From: Tabrizicola sp. TH137
GTDB taxonomy: Bacteria; Pseudomonadota; Alphaproteobacteria; Rhodobacterales; Rhodobacteraceae
Direction: 5' to 3'
Assembly: GCF_002855575.1 (NCBI RefSeq)
Contig: NZ_PKRQ01000004.1
Coordinates: forward strand, 186,001 to 250,000
Length of the DNA stretch: 64,000 nt
Numbering within the stretch: position 1 is the stretch's first letter; each line of letters starts with the position of its first letter. The position numbers were made by a program, and so were the translations under genes. The notes beneath the pieces are model-generated. The model was given only the letters and a program-made list of their open reading frames with translations, was not told where the DNA came from and did not search any database. This document shows, piece after piece, positions 54,317 to 62,642 of the stretch.

Positions 54317-55183
54317 ATGAAGACCATCCTCGCCTCCGGCCTCCTCGCCGCCAGCCTGATCGCCGCCACCCCCACCGTCGCCGCCGAAACCATCCGCTTC
54401 GCCTTCACCGACATCGACGGGATGGAAGCGGTCCAGCGCGAGATGGGCCCCTTCAAGGAAGCCTTCGAAAAGGCCTCGGGTCTGACCGTCGAATTCTTCC
54501 CCGTCTCCGGCCGCACCGTCGCGGTCGAGGCGATGGCCGCAGGTCAGGTCGATTTCGTTCTCACCGGCCCGGCGGAATATGTCGTGTTCAACGCCCGCCT
54601 CGATGCCCAGCCCGTCGTGACCTGGGTCCGCCCCGATTACTGGTCCTCGGTCGTCGTCCTTGACGGCGCGCCGATCCAGTCGCCCGAAGACCTGAAAGGC
54701 AGCAAGATCTCCTTCGGCGAAATCGGCTCCACGTCCCAGCATCTCGGCCCCGTCACCCTGCTGTCCGAAGCCGGGCTCACCTATGCCACCGATTACGAAC
54801 CCGTCTTCCTGAACCGCAATGTCGCGGTCGAGGCGCTCATCAAGGGCGAAATCGCGGGCATCGGCCTGAACCGCACCCATATCGACTCGATCACCGAAAA
54901 ATTCCCCGATCAGAAATTCCGCATCCTCATGAAGGGCGACCAGCTTCCCGATGACGTGCTGCTCGCCTCGCCCGATGTCGCGCCCGAAGTGGTGGATACC
55001 GTCCGCAAGACCTTTGCCGAACAGGGCGACGCGATCCTCGCCGCCGTCACCACGACGGAAGAGAATGCCAAGTATATCGGCGGCTCCTTCAACGCGACTG
55101 TGACGGATGCGGATTACGACGTGGTCCGCCTGATGTATCGCAACATCGGCATCACCGAATTCGCCGAATTCGTCGGCCAGTGA
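54317..55183 (+). CDS. PhnD-like periplasmic substrate-binding protein (operon 1)
   Basis: The 288-residue protein has a signal peptide (ASGLLAASLIAATPTVAAE) and the PhnD/SsuA-type fold: IRFAFTDIDGMEAVQREMGP, DFVLTGPAEYVVFNARLD, FGEIGSTSQHLGPVTLLSEA and VAVEALIKGEIAGIG. The family binds phosphonates, phosphite or similar phosphorus compounds. It differs strongly from PhnD at 61685, so the ligand probably differs. It is the first gene behind a PhoB box. Confidence 0.85.
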   Translation: MKTILASGLLAASLIAATPTVAAETIRFAFTDIDGMEAVQREMGPFKEAFEKASGLTVEFFPVSGRTVAVEAMAAGQVDFVLTGPAEYVVFNARLDAQPVVTWVRPDYWSSVVVLDGAPIQSPEDLKGSKISFGEIGSTSQHLGPVTLLSEAGLTYATDYEPVFLNRNVAVEALIKGEIAGIGLNRTHIDSITEKFPDQKFRILMKGDQLPDDVLLASPDVAPEVVDTVRKTFAEQGDAILAAVTTTEENAKYIGGSFNATVTDADYDVVRLMYRNIGITEFAEFVGQ

Positions 55184-55205
55184 TCGCATCCGGGGACATG
55201 TGCCG

Positions 55206-56012
55206 ATGAATGCCCCCCTTCTCCCGGCCCGCACGGCCACCGGCTCCACGCAAGTGGGGCCGGTGCTCCGCGTGACACGCCTGCACAAGGCCTATGCCGA
55301 TGGCCGCACGATCCTTGACGGGGTCGATTTCGCCCTCGCCCCCGGCCAGTCCACCGCGCTGATCGGCGCGAACGGATCGGGCAAATCCACCCTTCTGAAA
55401 TGCCTCATCCGCCTGACCGAACCCACCTCCGGCGGGATCGAGATGCTGGGTCAGGACATCCGCGCCCTTTCTCCCGCCGCCCTGCGCCGCTTCCGCGCGC
55501 AGGTGGGCATCGTCTGGCAGAAGCACAACCTCGTGCCACGCCTCTCGGCGCTGTCGAATGTCATCCATGGCGTGCAATCCCGCCTCTCCGGCCCCCGCGC
55601 CTGGTTCCAGTCCCTCGCCCCCGCCGAGGTGCGGGCCGAGGCGATGGCCTGCCTTTCCCGCGTCGGCCTCGCCGACCGGGCCGAGGCGCGGGTGGACAGC
55701 CTCTCGGGCGGCCAGCAGCAGCGCATCGCCATCGCGCGGATGCTGATGCAGCGCCCCGCCTTCATCCTCGCCGATGAACCCGATGCCAGCCTCGACCCCC
55801 AGACCGGGGAAGAGGTGATGTCCCTCCTCCTCAACCTTGTCCGCGCCGACGGCCTGTCGCTTCTGGTGATCTCGCACCGGCTGGAACACACGCTGGCCTT
55901 CTCCGACCGCATCCTCGGCCTGCAATCGGGGCGCATCGCGCTCGACCTGCCCACGGCGCGGGCCGATGCCGAAGGGCTGCGCCGCTTCTTCGATCACGGG
56001 ACCCCCGCATGA
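55206..56012 (+). CDS. Phosphonate-type ABC transporter ATPase (operon 1)
   Basis: The ATPase has Walker [13 protein letters not shown], signature [15 protein letters not shown] and Walker [13 protein letters not shown]. It is PhnC-like, and its gene overlaps the permease start (ATGA). ATG 55206 has GGGGA 9 nt upstream; GTG 55200 is an alternative that adds two residues. It would power uptake with the two neighbours. Confidence 0.88.
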   Translation: MNAPLLPARTATGSTQVGPVLRVTRLHKAYADGRTILDGVDFALAPGQSTALIGANGSGKSTLLKCLIRLTEPTSGGIEMLGQDIRALSPAALRRFRAQVGIVWQKHNLVPRLSALSNVIHGVQSRLSGPRAWFQSLAPAEVRAEAMACLSRVGLADRAEARVDSLSGGQQQRIAIARMLMQRPAFILADEPDASLDPQTGEEVMSLLLNLVRADGLSLLVISHRLEHTLAFSDRILGLQSGRIALDLPTARADAEGLRRFFDHGTPA

Positions 56013-56806
56013 CCAGCCTTCCCGCCCCGCCCCGGTTCCAGCACCGCAGCCTCGCCGAATATGCGGGCCTTCTTCTGGTGCTGGCGCTGGTGATCTCCTC
56101 CCTCGCCGCCACCGCCCCCTCGGCCCAGGCCCTGGGCAGCGGCATCGCCCGCCTCTTCGCGCCCTCGGGCCTCCTGATGCAGATGTTCCCCCCGGATTTC
56201 TCGCGCATCGTGCCCATCGGCTGGAAACTGCTCGAAACCCTCCAGATGGCCGTCGCAGGCTGCGCGCTGGGCCTCCTCTTCGCCATCCCCTTCGCCATCC
56301 TCGCCACCGACCGCCTCTCGCCCCACCCCGCTGTGCGCTTCGTCGCCCGCTCGCTCATCGCGCTCTTCCGCACGGTGCCCGATCTCGTCTGGGCCATCAT
56401 CTTCATCATCATCGTGGGCCTTGGCCCCGCCGCCGGCGTCATGGCGATCATGGTGGACAAGATCGGCTTCGCCGGCCGCTTCTTCGCCGAAGCGATGGAG
56501 GAAACCGATCCCGGCCCGCAGGACGCACTCCGCGCCATCGGCGCCTCGCGCATGGGCATCATCGCCTCCGCCGTCTTCCCCGCCTGCCTGCCCTCCTTCA
56601 CCGCCACCTCCCTCTTCGCGCTGGAAAAGGCCGTGCGCGGCTCTGCCGCCTTGGGCCTCGTCGGCGCGGGCGGCATCGGGGTGGACCTCAAGGTCGCCTT
56701 CGACCTCTTCAACTATGACGAAGCCCTCGCGATCATCCTCCTTCTTCTGGCCCTCGTGATCGCGGTCGAACAGGGCTCGGGCTGGATCCGCAGGAAGCTG
56801 ATATGA
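56009..56806 (+). CDS. PhnE-like ABC transporter permease (operon 1)
   Basis: The 265-residue protein has six or so helices and the EAA-type loop (MEETDPGPQDALRAIGASRM). It ends in the PhnE-like block VGAGGIGVDLKVAFDLFNYD. There is only one permease gene, unlike the two of the phn operon downstream, so it would act as a homodimer. It overlaps genes on both sides by 4 nt. Confidence 0.88.
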   Translation: MTSLPAPPRFQHRSLAEYAGLLLVLALVISSLAATAPSAQALGSGIARLFAPSGLLMQMFPPDFSRIVPIGWKLLETLQMAVAGCALGLLFAIPFAILATDRLSPHPAVRFVARSLIALFRTVPDLVWAIIFIIIVGLGPAAGVMAIMVDKIGFAGRFFAEAMEETDPGPQDALRAIGASRMGIIASAVFPACLPSFTATSLFALEKAVRGSAALGLVGAGGIGVDLKVAFDLFNYDEALAIILLLLALVIAVEQGSGWIRRKLI

Positions 56807-57471
56807 ACGACATGACCACCGACACCGCCCATCTCTACTGGAACAAGGAATGGCAAAAGGCCGACGGCACCTCGCCCTGGGCCATGGCCGAACCGTGGGT
56901 GATGGACCATGCCGCCTCCCTCCCCCCCGGCTCCCGCATCCTCGACCTCGGCGCCGGCATTGGCCGCCATGCGCTCGCCTTCGCCCGCGCCGGTCACCAC
57001 GTCACCGCCCTTGACGCGGCCGAGGCCGCCACCGCCGCCATCGCTGCCGCCGCCTTTGCCGAAGGCCTGACCCTCGCCACCCATCACGGGCCGATGACCG
57101 ACCTGCCCTTCGCCCCCGCCAGCTTCGACCATGTCCTCGCCTGGAACGTCATCTACCACGGCGACGAATCCGTCGTCCGCCGCACCATGGCGGAAGTCGC
57201 CCGCGTCACCCGCCCCGGCGGCAGCTTCATGGCCACCATGCTCTCCGCCCGCCGCCTGCCCGTCGAACAGGCCAAGGCCCCGGGGCGCGAGATCAGCCGC
57301 AACACCTGGGTCTTCGACGGCGATGGCGACAAGATCCACCCGCATTACTTCTGCACCGCGCCGGAACTCCTCTCCCTGATGTGGGGCTTCGAAGTCGTCA
57401 CCCTCTTCGACCGCCCGCATGAAAAGCCCGGCTCCTGGCACTGGCACCTTCTGGCGGAGCGTCTGAAATGA
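56803..57471 (+). CDS. Class I SAM-dependent methyltransferase (operon 1)
   Basis: The 222-residue enzyme has the SAM motif RILDLGAGIGRHALAFARAG and motifs FDHVLAWNVIYHGDE and VARVTRPGGSFMATML. The N-terminal YWNKEWQKADGTSPWAMAEP is TehB-like. Four-base overlaps with the permease and phnM-like genes place it inside the same pathway. Target unknown. No such gene is part of the classic C-P lyase operon. Confidence 0.85.
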   Translation: MNDMTTDTAHLYWNKEWQKADGTSPWAMAEPWVMDHAASLPPGSRILDLGAGIGRHALAFARAGHHVTALDAAEAATAAIAAAAFAEGLTLATHHGPMTDLPFAPASFDHVLAWNVIYHGDESVVRRTMAEVARVTRPGGSFMATMLSARRLPVEQAKAPGREISRNTWVFDGDGDKIHPHYFCTAPELLSLMWGFEVVTLFDRPHEKPGSWHWHLLAERLK

Positions 57472-58709
57472 CCGCCGAACTCATCGAAGGCGCCCGCCTC
57501 CTCCTCGATGACCGCATCGAAACCGGCTCCCTCCGGATAGAGAATGGCCGCATCACCGGCATCGACGTGGCGCGCGACGGCGCGACGGTGATCCCCGCCC
57601 GTGGCCTCCTCCTCGCCCCCGCCTTCGTCGATATCCACGGCGATGCCTTCGAACGGCAGGTCATGCCCCGCCCCGGCGTCACCGTCCCGATCCAAGGCGC
57701 GCTGCTGGAAACCGACCGCCAGCTTGCCGCCAACGGCATCGCCACCGCCTATCACGCCCTTACCCTGTCCTGGGAGCCGGGCCTGCGCTCCGTCGAAACC
57801 GGCTGGCAGATCGTCCGCGCGCTCGAGGAACTCCGCCCCCGCCTCACCGCCGACAACCGCATCCAGCTCCGCTGGGAAACCTTCTGCCCCGAAGCCGAAC
57901 CCCTCATCGCCCATGTCCTGCAAGGGGCAGACCGCCCCGCGCTCGCCTTCAACGACCACACGACCAGCGCCCTCCTGCACCCCGATATCGCGCTGCATGA
58001 CCGCCCCTTCGACCACGTCCCCGACTACCCGGTAACCGATATCACCAGCCCCGCCTTCGCCGCGAAACTCGCGGAACGCGCGAAACGCTCCCACATGACC
58101 CCGGCGGAATTCGTGGGTCTCATCACCCGCGTCTGGTCGCGCCGCCCGCAGGTCCCTGCCGATATCGACCGCATCGCCGCCATGGCCCGCCGCGCGGGCG
58201 CACCCATGCTCTCGCATGACGATGCCCAGATCGAAACCCGCGACCATTACCGCGCCTTGGGCGCCCGCGTCGCCGAATTCCCGATGCATGACCGTGTCTT
58301 CCGCGCCGCCCGCGCGGCAGGCGATGCCATCGTCCTCGGCGCACCCAATGCCATGCGCGGCGGCAGCCACCTCGGCAGCCCCGGCGCGGCCGAGATGATC
58401 GCCCGCGGCCTCTGCGACATCCTCGCCTCCGATTACTACTATCCCGCCATGCTCGGCGCGATGGTCCGGCTCTCCACCGACCGCATCGCCCCCCTGCCCG
58501 CGCTCTGGAAACTCGTCGCCGCCAACCCGGCGCTTGCCATGGGCCTCACCGACCGGGGCCGCATCGCCCCCGGCCTGCGCGCCGACCTCATCCTGATCGA
58601 CTGGCCCGAAGGCGGCCATCCCGCCCCGCTGCGCACCTGGGTCGCAGGCCGCGCGGGTTATTCCGCCCTCCCCCCCGCGCGCCAGACCCGCCCCGAACCT
58701 GCCTTCTGA
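57468..58709 (+). CDS. PhnM-like amidohydrolase (operon 1)
   Basis: The 413-residue protein aligns along its length with PhnM, the ribose 1-methylphosphonate 5-triphosphate diphosphatase. Shared blocks are LSHDDAQ, VLGAPNAMRGGSHLGSPGAAE and CDILASDYYYPAMLGAMVRL. The N-terminal metal site differs: DIHGDAFERQVMPRPGV here, against (E/D)LHTDN in E. coli PhnM. C-P lyase core genes phnGHIJKL are absent. It may hydrolyse a different phosphate ester or anhydride. Confidence 0.85.
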   Translation: MTAELIEGARLLLDDRIETGSLRIENGRITGIDVARDGATVIPARGLLLAPAFVDIHGDAFERQVMPRPGVTVPIQGALLETDRQLAANGIATAYHALTLSWEPGLRSVETGWQIVRALEELRPRLTADNRIQLRWETFCPEAEPLIAHVLQGADRPALAFNDHTTSALLHPDIALHDRPFDHVPDYPVTDITSPAFAAKLAERAKRSHMTPAEFVGLITRVWSRRPQVPADIDRIAAMARRAGAPMLSHDDAQIETRDHYRALGARVAEFPMHDRVFRAARAAGDAIVLGAPNAMRGGSHLGSPGAAEMIARGLCDILASDYYYPAMLGAMVRLSTDRIAPLPALWKLVAANPALAMGLTDRGRIAPGLRADLILIDWPEGGHPAPLRTWVAGRAGYSALPPARQTRPEPAF

Positions 58710-58734
58710 CCCCCGCCCAAGGAAAGGCCCGGCC

Positions 58735-59637
58735 ATGTATTCCGACATCCTGCCCGAAGAGGCCCCCGCCCAGCAGAGCCCGGCCTTCACCTACTCCCAC
58801 CCGGACCAGCCGCTCTTCCGTCGAGCGGTCATCCGCGCCATCGAACGCGCCTCCGGCCGTGCCCGGCTGCAAAGGCTCTATGCCGACTGGGCCTCGCATG
58901 GCAAACGCCCCGGCGAATCGGTCTTCGAGGCGGCGCTGCGCCTGCTCGACATCCGCCCGCGCCTTTCCGGCGCCGAACATCTCGATGCCCTCCCCCGCGA
59001 AGGCGGCCTCCTGCTGATTGCCAACCACCCGTTCGGTATCATCGACGGCCTCTCCCTAGGCCGCCTGGGGATGGAACTGCGCGGCAATGTCCATATCCTT
59101 ACCAACAGCCTCCTCTGCCGCCTGCCCGAGGTGGACCCCCATCTCCTTCCCGTCGATTTCTCCGGCACGCCCGAAGCCCGCCGCCTGACCAGCGAAACCC
59201 GCCGCCGCGCCGCCGCGCTGCTGGCCGCGGGCAAGGTCGTGGCGATCTTCCCGGCAGGCGGCATCGCCACTGCCAACCGCCCGCTCAAGGGCCATGCGGT
59301 GGACAGTCCCTGGCACCCTTTCGTGGGCCGCCTCGCCACCCTGCCCGGCGTCACCACCCTGCCGCTGCACTTCCCCGGCCAGAACTCGCGCCTCTTCCAG
59401 ATCGCCAGCCACAGTTCCTATGCGCTGCGCCTTGCGCTGATCTTCTTCGAGACCCGCCGCCGCATGGGCCGCCCGGTCGAGATTCGCCTCGGCGAACCCA
59501 TCACCGCCGAGGAACTCGCCCCCCTCGACCGCACCGCTATCGCCAACACCCTGCGCCGCCGCACCATGGCCCTCGCCGGCCCCGCCCTGCCCGACCCGGA
59601 CGAGGTCTTCCACTGGCCCGCCCATATCCGCTGGTAA
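58735..59637 (+). CDS. Lysophospholipid-type (PlsC-like) acyltransferase (operon 1)
   Basis: The 300-residue protein has the acyltransferase active-site motif LLIANHPFGIIDGLSLGRLG and the second block VVAIFPAGGIATANRPLKG. It resembles the haemolysin-type/lysophospholipid acyltransferases. It is 25 nt after the phnM-like gene. A lipid product or substrate for this operon is therefore possible. No signal peptide; likely membrane-associated. Confidence 0.85.
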   Translation: MYSDILPEEAPAQQSPAFTYSHPDQPLFRRAVIRAIERASGRARLQRLYADWASHGKRPGESVFEAALRLLDIRPRLSGAEHLDALPREGGLLLIANHPFGIIDGLSLGRLGMELRGNVHILTNSLLCRLPEVDPHLLPVDFSGTPEARRLTSETRRRAAALLAAGKVVAIFPAGGIATANRPLKGHAVDSPWHPFVGRLATLPGVTTLPLHFPGQNSRLFQIASHSSYALRLALIFFETRRRMGRPVEIRLGEPITAEELAPLDRTAIANTLRRRTMALAGPALPDPDEVFHWPAHIRW

Positions 59638-59639
59638 CC

Positions 59640-60560
59640 CGGTCAGAACGCCAGGGCGGCCGTCCCATTCCCCACTGCGCCCGGCCCCTCCCCAAAGACC
59701 GAACCACCCCCCTTCACCTTGGCCCCAAATACTCACCTCCAACGCCCCCACCCCAGAGCCGCACCAACCGCTTCCGAACCGCCCCACCCGGGAACCGATT
59801 GACCACCCGCCGCCCCATCCCCCGCCCCTCCCCAAAGCCCAACTCCCCCCTTCACCTTGGCCCCAAATACTCACCGCCAACGCCCCCACCCCAGAGCCGC
59901 ACCAACCGCTTGCGAACCGCCCCACCCCGGAACCGGTTGACCACCCGCCGCCCCATCCCCCGCCCCTCCCTAAAGCCCAACCCCCCTCTCACCTTGGCCC
60001 CAAATACTCACCGCCAACGCCCCCACCCCAGAGCCGCACCAACCGCTTCCGAACCGCCCCACCCCGGAACCGGTTGACCACCCGCCGCCCCATCCCCCGC
60101 CCCTCCCCAAAGCCCCCCGCCCGCCCCCTCACCTTGGCCCCAAATACTCACTTCCAACGCCCTCACCCCAGAGCCGCGCCAACCGCTTCCAAACCGCCCC
60201 ACCCCGGAACCGGCTGACCACCCGCCGCCCCTCCCCAAAGACCAAACCCCTCCCCTCACCTTGGCCCCAAATACTCACCGCCAACGCCACCCCCCCAGAG
60301 CCGCGCCAACCGCTTCCAAACCGCCCCACCCCGGAACCGGCGGAACATCCTTTTCGCCAAAGACCAAACCCCTCCCCTCACCTTGACCCCAAATACTCAC
60401 CGCCAACGCCCAACCCCAGAACCGCGCCAACCGCTTCCAAACCGCCCCACCCCGGAACCGGCGGAACATCCTTCCCCCAAAGACCAAACCTCGCCCTATC
60501 ACCTTGGCCCCAAATACTCACCGCCAACGCCCCCAACCCCAAAGCCGCACCACCCCCCTG
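59640..60560. repeat. C-rich tandem repeat array, seven cores
   Basis: The core CTTGGCCCCAAATACTCA (one copy has GACC) falls within blocks starting at 59715, 59853, 59990, 60130, 60257, 60379 and 60500, so spacings are 138, 137, 140, 127, 122 and 121. Between cores, a conserved spacer reads CCAACCGCTTCCGAACCGCC and CACCCCGGAACCGG. The plus strand is very C-rich and G-poor. Some frames stay open on the minus strand, with repeated SIWGQGEG, but they look non-coding. The rest of the 1.2-kb gap holds the 12-nt iterons and a PhoB box. Confidence 0.92.
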
Positions 60561-60632
60561 CGACCCCTCCCCCCGACGATTCGTTCCCTAACGCCCGTTA
60601 ACCTTAACGATCCGCCACACCCCCGCGCGTGG

Positions 60633-60674
60633 CCACAGTTTGCGGCACAGGTTACGGCACAGGATCCGGCACAG
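60633..60674. repeat. 12-nt iterons GCACAGgatccg (locus 2)
   Basis: CCACAG at 60633 and GCACAG at 60645, 60657 and 60669 are spaced exactly 12 nt. The last two units read GTTACG and GATCCG. They match the set at 23651-23680. They lie between the array and the phnC PhoB box. Confidence 0.65.
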
Positions 60675-60727
60675 CCGATTGCCCCGCCCCTGCCCCGTAA
60701 ACCCAGCGCCCGCCTCGCTTTTCTGCC

Positions 60728-60767
60728 CTGTTGGAAAACTTTCACGAAACTGAAGACATTCCGTCAC
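60728..60767 (+). promoter_or_regulatory. PhoB box upstream of phnC: four 11-bp units
   Basis: Units CTGTTGG, CTTTCAC, CTGAAGA and CCGTCAC start at 60728, 60739, 60750 and 60761, with 4-bp AT-rich spacers AAAA, GAAA and CATT. This is close to the PhoB consensus in phase and sequence. It ends about 47 bp before phnC. Confidence 0.75.
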
Positions 60768-60813
60768 CTCCCCCCGCCATCCCCGCCGCAACCAGTGACA
60801 AGGGGACTGACAG

Positions 60814-61638
60814 ATGCTGCTCGAAGCCCGCCAGGTAACCCGGATCTTCGGCCAGAAGGCCGCTGTTGACCGTGTCAGCTTCGCCATCGAGAAACCCGCC
60901 TTCATCGGCATCATCGGGCGTTCCGGCGCGGGCAAGTCCACCTTCCTGCGGATGATGAACCGCCTCACCGACGCCACCTCTGGCGAACTTCTCTTCGAAG
61001 GCCGCAACATCCTGTCCCTTCAGGGAAAAGCCATGCGCGACTGGCAAGGCCAATGCGCCATGATCTTCCAGCAGTTCAACCTCGTGCCCCGCGCCGATGT
61101 CGTCTCCAACGTGCTCCATGGCACGCTCGCCCGGCGCGGCACGCTCTCCACCATGTTCGGCTTCTGGCCCGATGACGACACGCTCAAGGCGCTCGCCATC
61201 CTCGACCGGCTCGGCATCGCCGAACAGGCCGCCAAACGGGCCGAGGCGCTCTCGGGCGGTCAGCAGCAGCGCGTCGCCATCGCCCGCGCCCTGATGCAGG
61301 ACCCGAAAATTATCCTTGCGGATGAACCCATTGCCAGCCTCGACCCGATGAATGCCCAGCTCGTGATGGATACCCTCCGCCGCATCCATGACGAAGACCG
61401 CCGCCTCGTCATCGCCAATCTCCACACCCTCGATACCGCCCGCCGCTACTGCGACCGCGTCATCGGCATGCGCGACGGCCGCGTCGTCTTTGACGGGCGT
61501 CCCGAACAGCTCACCACCGGCGTCGCCCGCGACATCTACGGCGCCGATGCCAGCTTCAACGAAAGCGCCACCTCCACCTCCATCGAAGGCCTCGGCCGCG
61601 AGGGGGACAAGGCCTATGCCGCTGAAATGCTTTCCTGA
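60814..61638 (+). CDS. phnC: Phosphonate ABC transporter ATPase
   Basis: The 274-residue ATPase has Walker [18 protein letters not shown], signature [15 protein letters not shown] and Walker [31 protein letters not shown] is typical of PhnC. AAGGGGA precedes the ATG. It heads the canonical phnCDEE operon, which continues beyond the window. Confidence 0.95.
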   Translation: MLLEARQVTRIFGQKAAVDRVSFAIEKPAFIGIIGRSGAGKSTFLRMMNRLTDATSGELLFEGRNILSLQGKAMRDWQGQCAMIFQQFNLVPRADVVSNVLHGTLARRGTLSTMFGFWPDDDTLKALAILDRLGIAEQAAKRAEALSGGQQQRVAIARALMQDPKIILADEPIASLDPMNAQLVMDTLRRIHDEDRRLVIANLHTLDTARRYCDRVIGMRDGRVVFDGRPEQLTTGVARDIYGADASFNESATSTSIEGLGREGDKAYAAEMLS

Positions 61639-61684
61639 TTTCCACCGCCCCACGCTGTGGGGCTTTCCTCAACGGAGTGCTCCG

Positions 61685-62581
61685 ATGAAACATCTGCTTG
61701 CCATTCTTGCCGCCACCACCGCCCTCGCCGGCACTGCCCAGGCGCAGGAGATCACCGAATTCAACATCGGCATCCTCGGCGGCGAAAACGCCCAGGACCG
61801 CCTGACGAACCAGGAATGCTTCCGCGCCAAGATCGAAGAAACGCTCGGCGTCCCGGTCAAGCTCTTCGCCCCGGCCGACTATGACGGCGTGATCCAGGGC
61901 CTGCTCGGCGGCACGATCGACTATGCCTGGCTCGGCGCCTCGGCCTTCGCCAAGATCCACCTGACCGACCCGAATGCAGTGGACCTGAAGCTGACCAAGC
62001 AGAACGTGGACGGCTCCACCGGCTACTACTCCATCGGCTTCGCCCGCGCCGACTCTGGCATCACCTCCATCGAAGATGCCAAGGGCAAGGTCTTCGCCTT
62101 CGCCGACCCGAACTCCACCTCCGGATATCTGGTGCCGGGCGCGGAACTGATCGCAACCTATGGCCCGCTGGAGGACTACTTCGCCGAAGTGAAGATGTCG
62201 GGCGGCCATGAACAGTCCATCGTCGGCGTCCATAACGGCGACTTCGACGCCGCCGTGTCCTGGGCCGATGGCCTGGGCAACTGGGAAGACGGCTACAATT
62301 CGGGCGCCTTCCGCCGCGCCGCCGATGCGGGCCTCGTGGACATGAACAACCTCGTCGAAATCTGGCGCTCCAAGATGATCCCCGAAGGCCCGATGGTCAT
62401 CCGCTCGGCCCTGCCGCAGGACGTGAAGGACAAGGTCACCCAGCTCACCGCCGACCTGTGGGAAACCGATCCGGAATGCGCCTACAACGTCGCCGCCGGC
62501 GATGCGAAGGATTTCGTCCCGGTGGACATCTCCGCCTATGAAGGCGTGCTCGCCGCGCGCAAGCTTCAGGAAGGCATGTAA
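61685..62581 (+). CDS. phnD: Phosphonate-binding periplasmic protein
   Basis: The 298-residue protein has a signal peptide ending TAQAQE and the PhnD pattern: NIGILGGENAQDRL, VKLFAPADYDGVIQGLLGG, DYAWLGASAF, FAFADPNSTSGYLVPGAEL. ATG 61685 follows GGAG by a few bases. A strong terminator after its stop would raise its mRNA level over the permeases. Confidence 0.95.
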   Translation: MKHLLAILAATTALAGTAQAQEITEFNIGILGGENAQDRLTNQECFRAKIEETLGVPVKLFAPADYDGVIQGLLGGTIDYAWLGASAFAKIHLTDPNAVDLKLTKQNVDGSTGYYSIGFARADSGITSIEDAKGKVFAFADPNSTSGYLVPGAELIATYGPLEDYFAEVKMSGGHEQSIVGVHNGDFDAAVSWADGLGNWEDGYNSGAFRRAADAGLVDMNNLVEIWRSKMIPEGPMVIRSALPQDVKDKVTQLTADLWETDPECAYNVAAGDAKDFVPVDISAYEGVLAARKLQEGM

Positions 62582-62597
62582 GCCTTTACACCGCAAA

Positions 62598-62633
62598 GCC
62601 GGGCTGCCCATCGGGCGGCCCGGCCCTTTTTTT
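62598..62633 (+). terminator. Internal terminator between phnD and phnE
   Basis: GCCGGGCTGCCC (62598-62609) pairs with GGGCGGCCCGGC (62613-62624) across a 3-nt loop with one wobble, followed by seven T (62627-62633). It is a strong intrinsic terminator inside the operon. Confidence 0.85.
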
Positions 62634-62642
62634 GGGGGCCTC

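Noticed and set aside
59056-60502. Minus-strand frames with repeated SIWGQGEG as a repeat protein
   Set aside because: The frames follow the DNA repeat period, are interrupted and change phase between units, and have no ribosome-binding site or family match.
59640-60560. The tandem array as a CRISPR array
   Set aside because: Repeats of 121-140 bp with conserved spacers, no short repeats with unique spacers and no cas genes.
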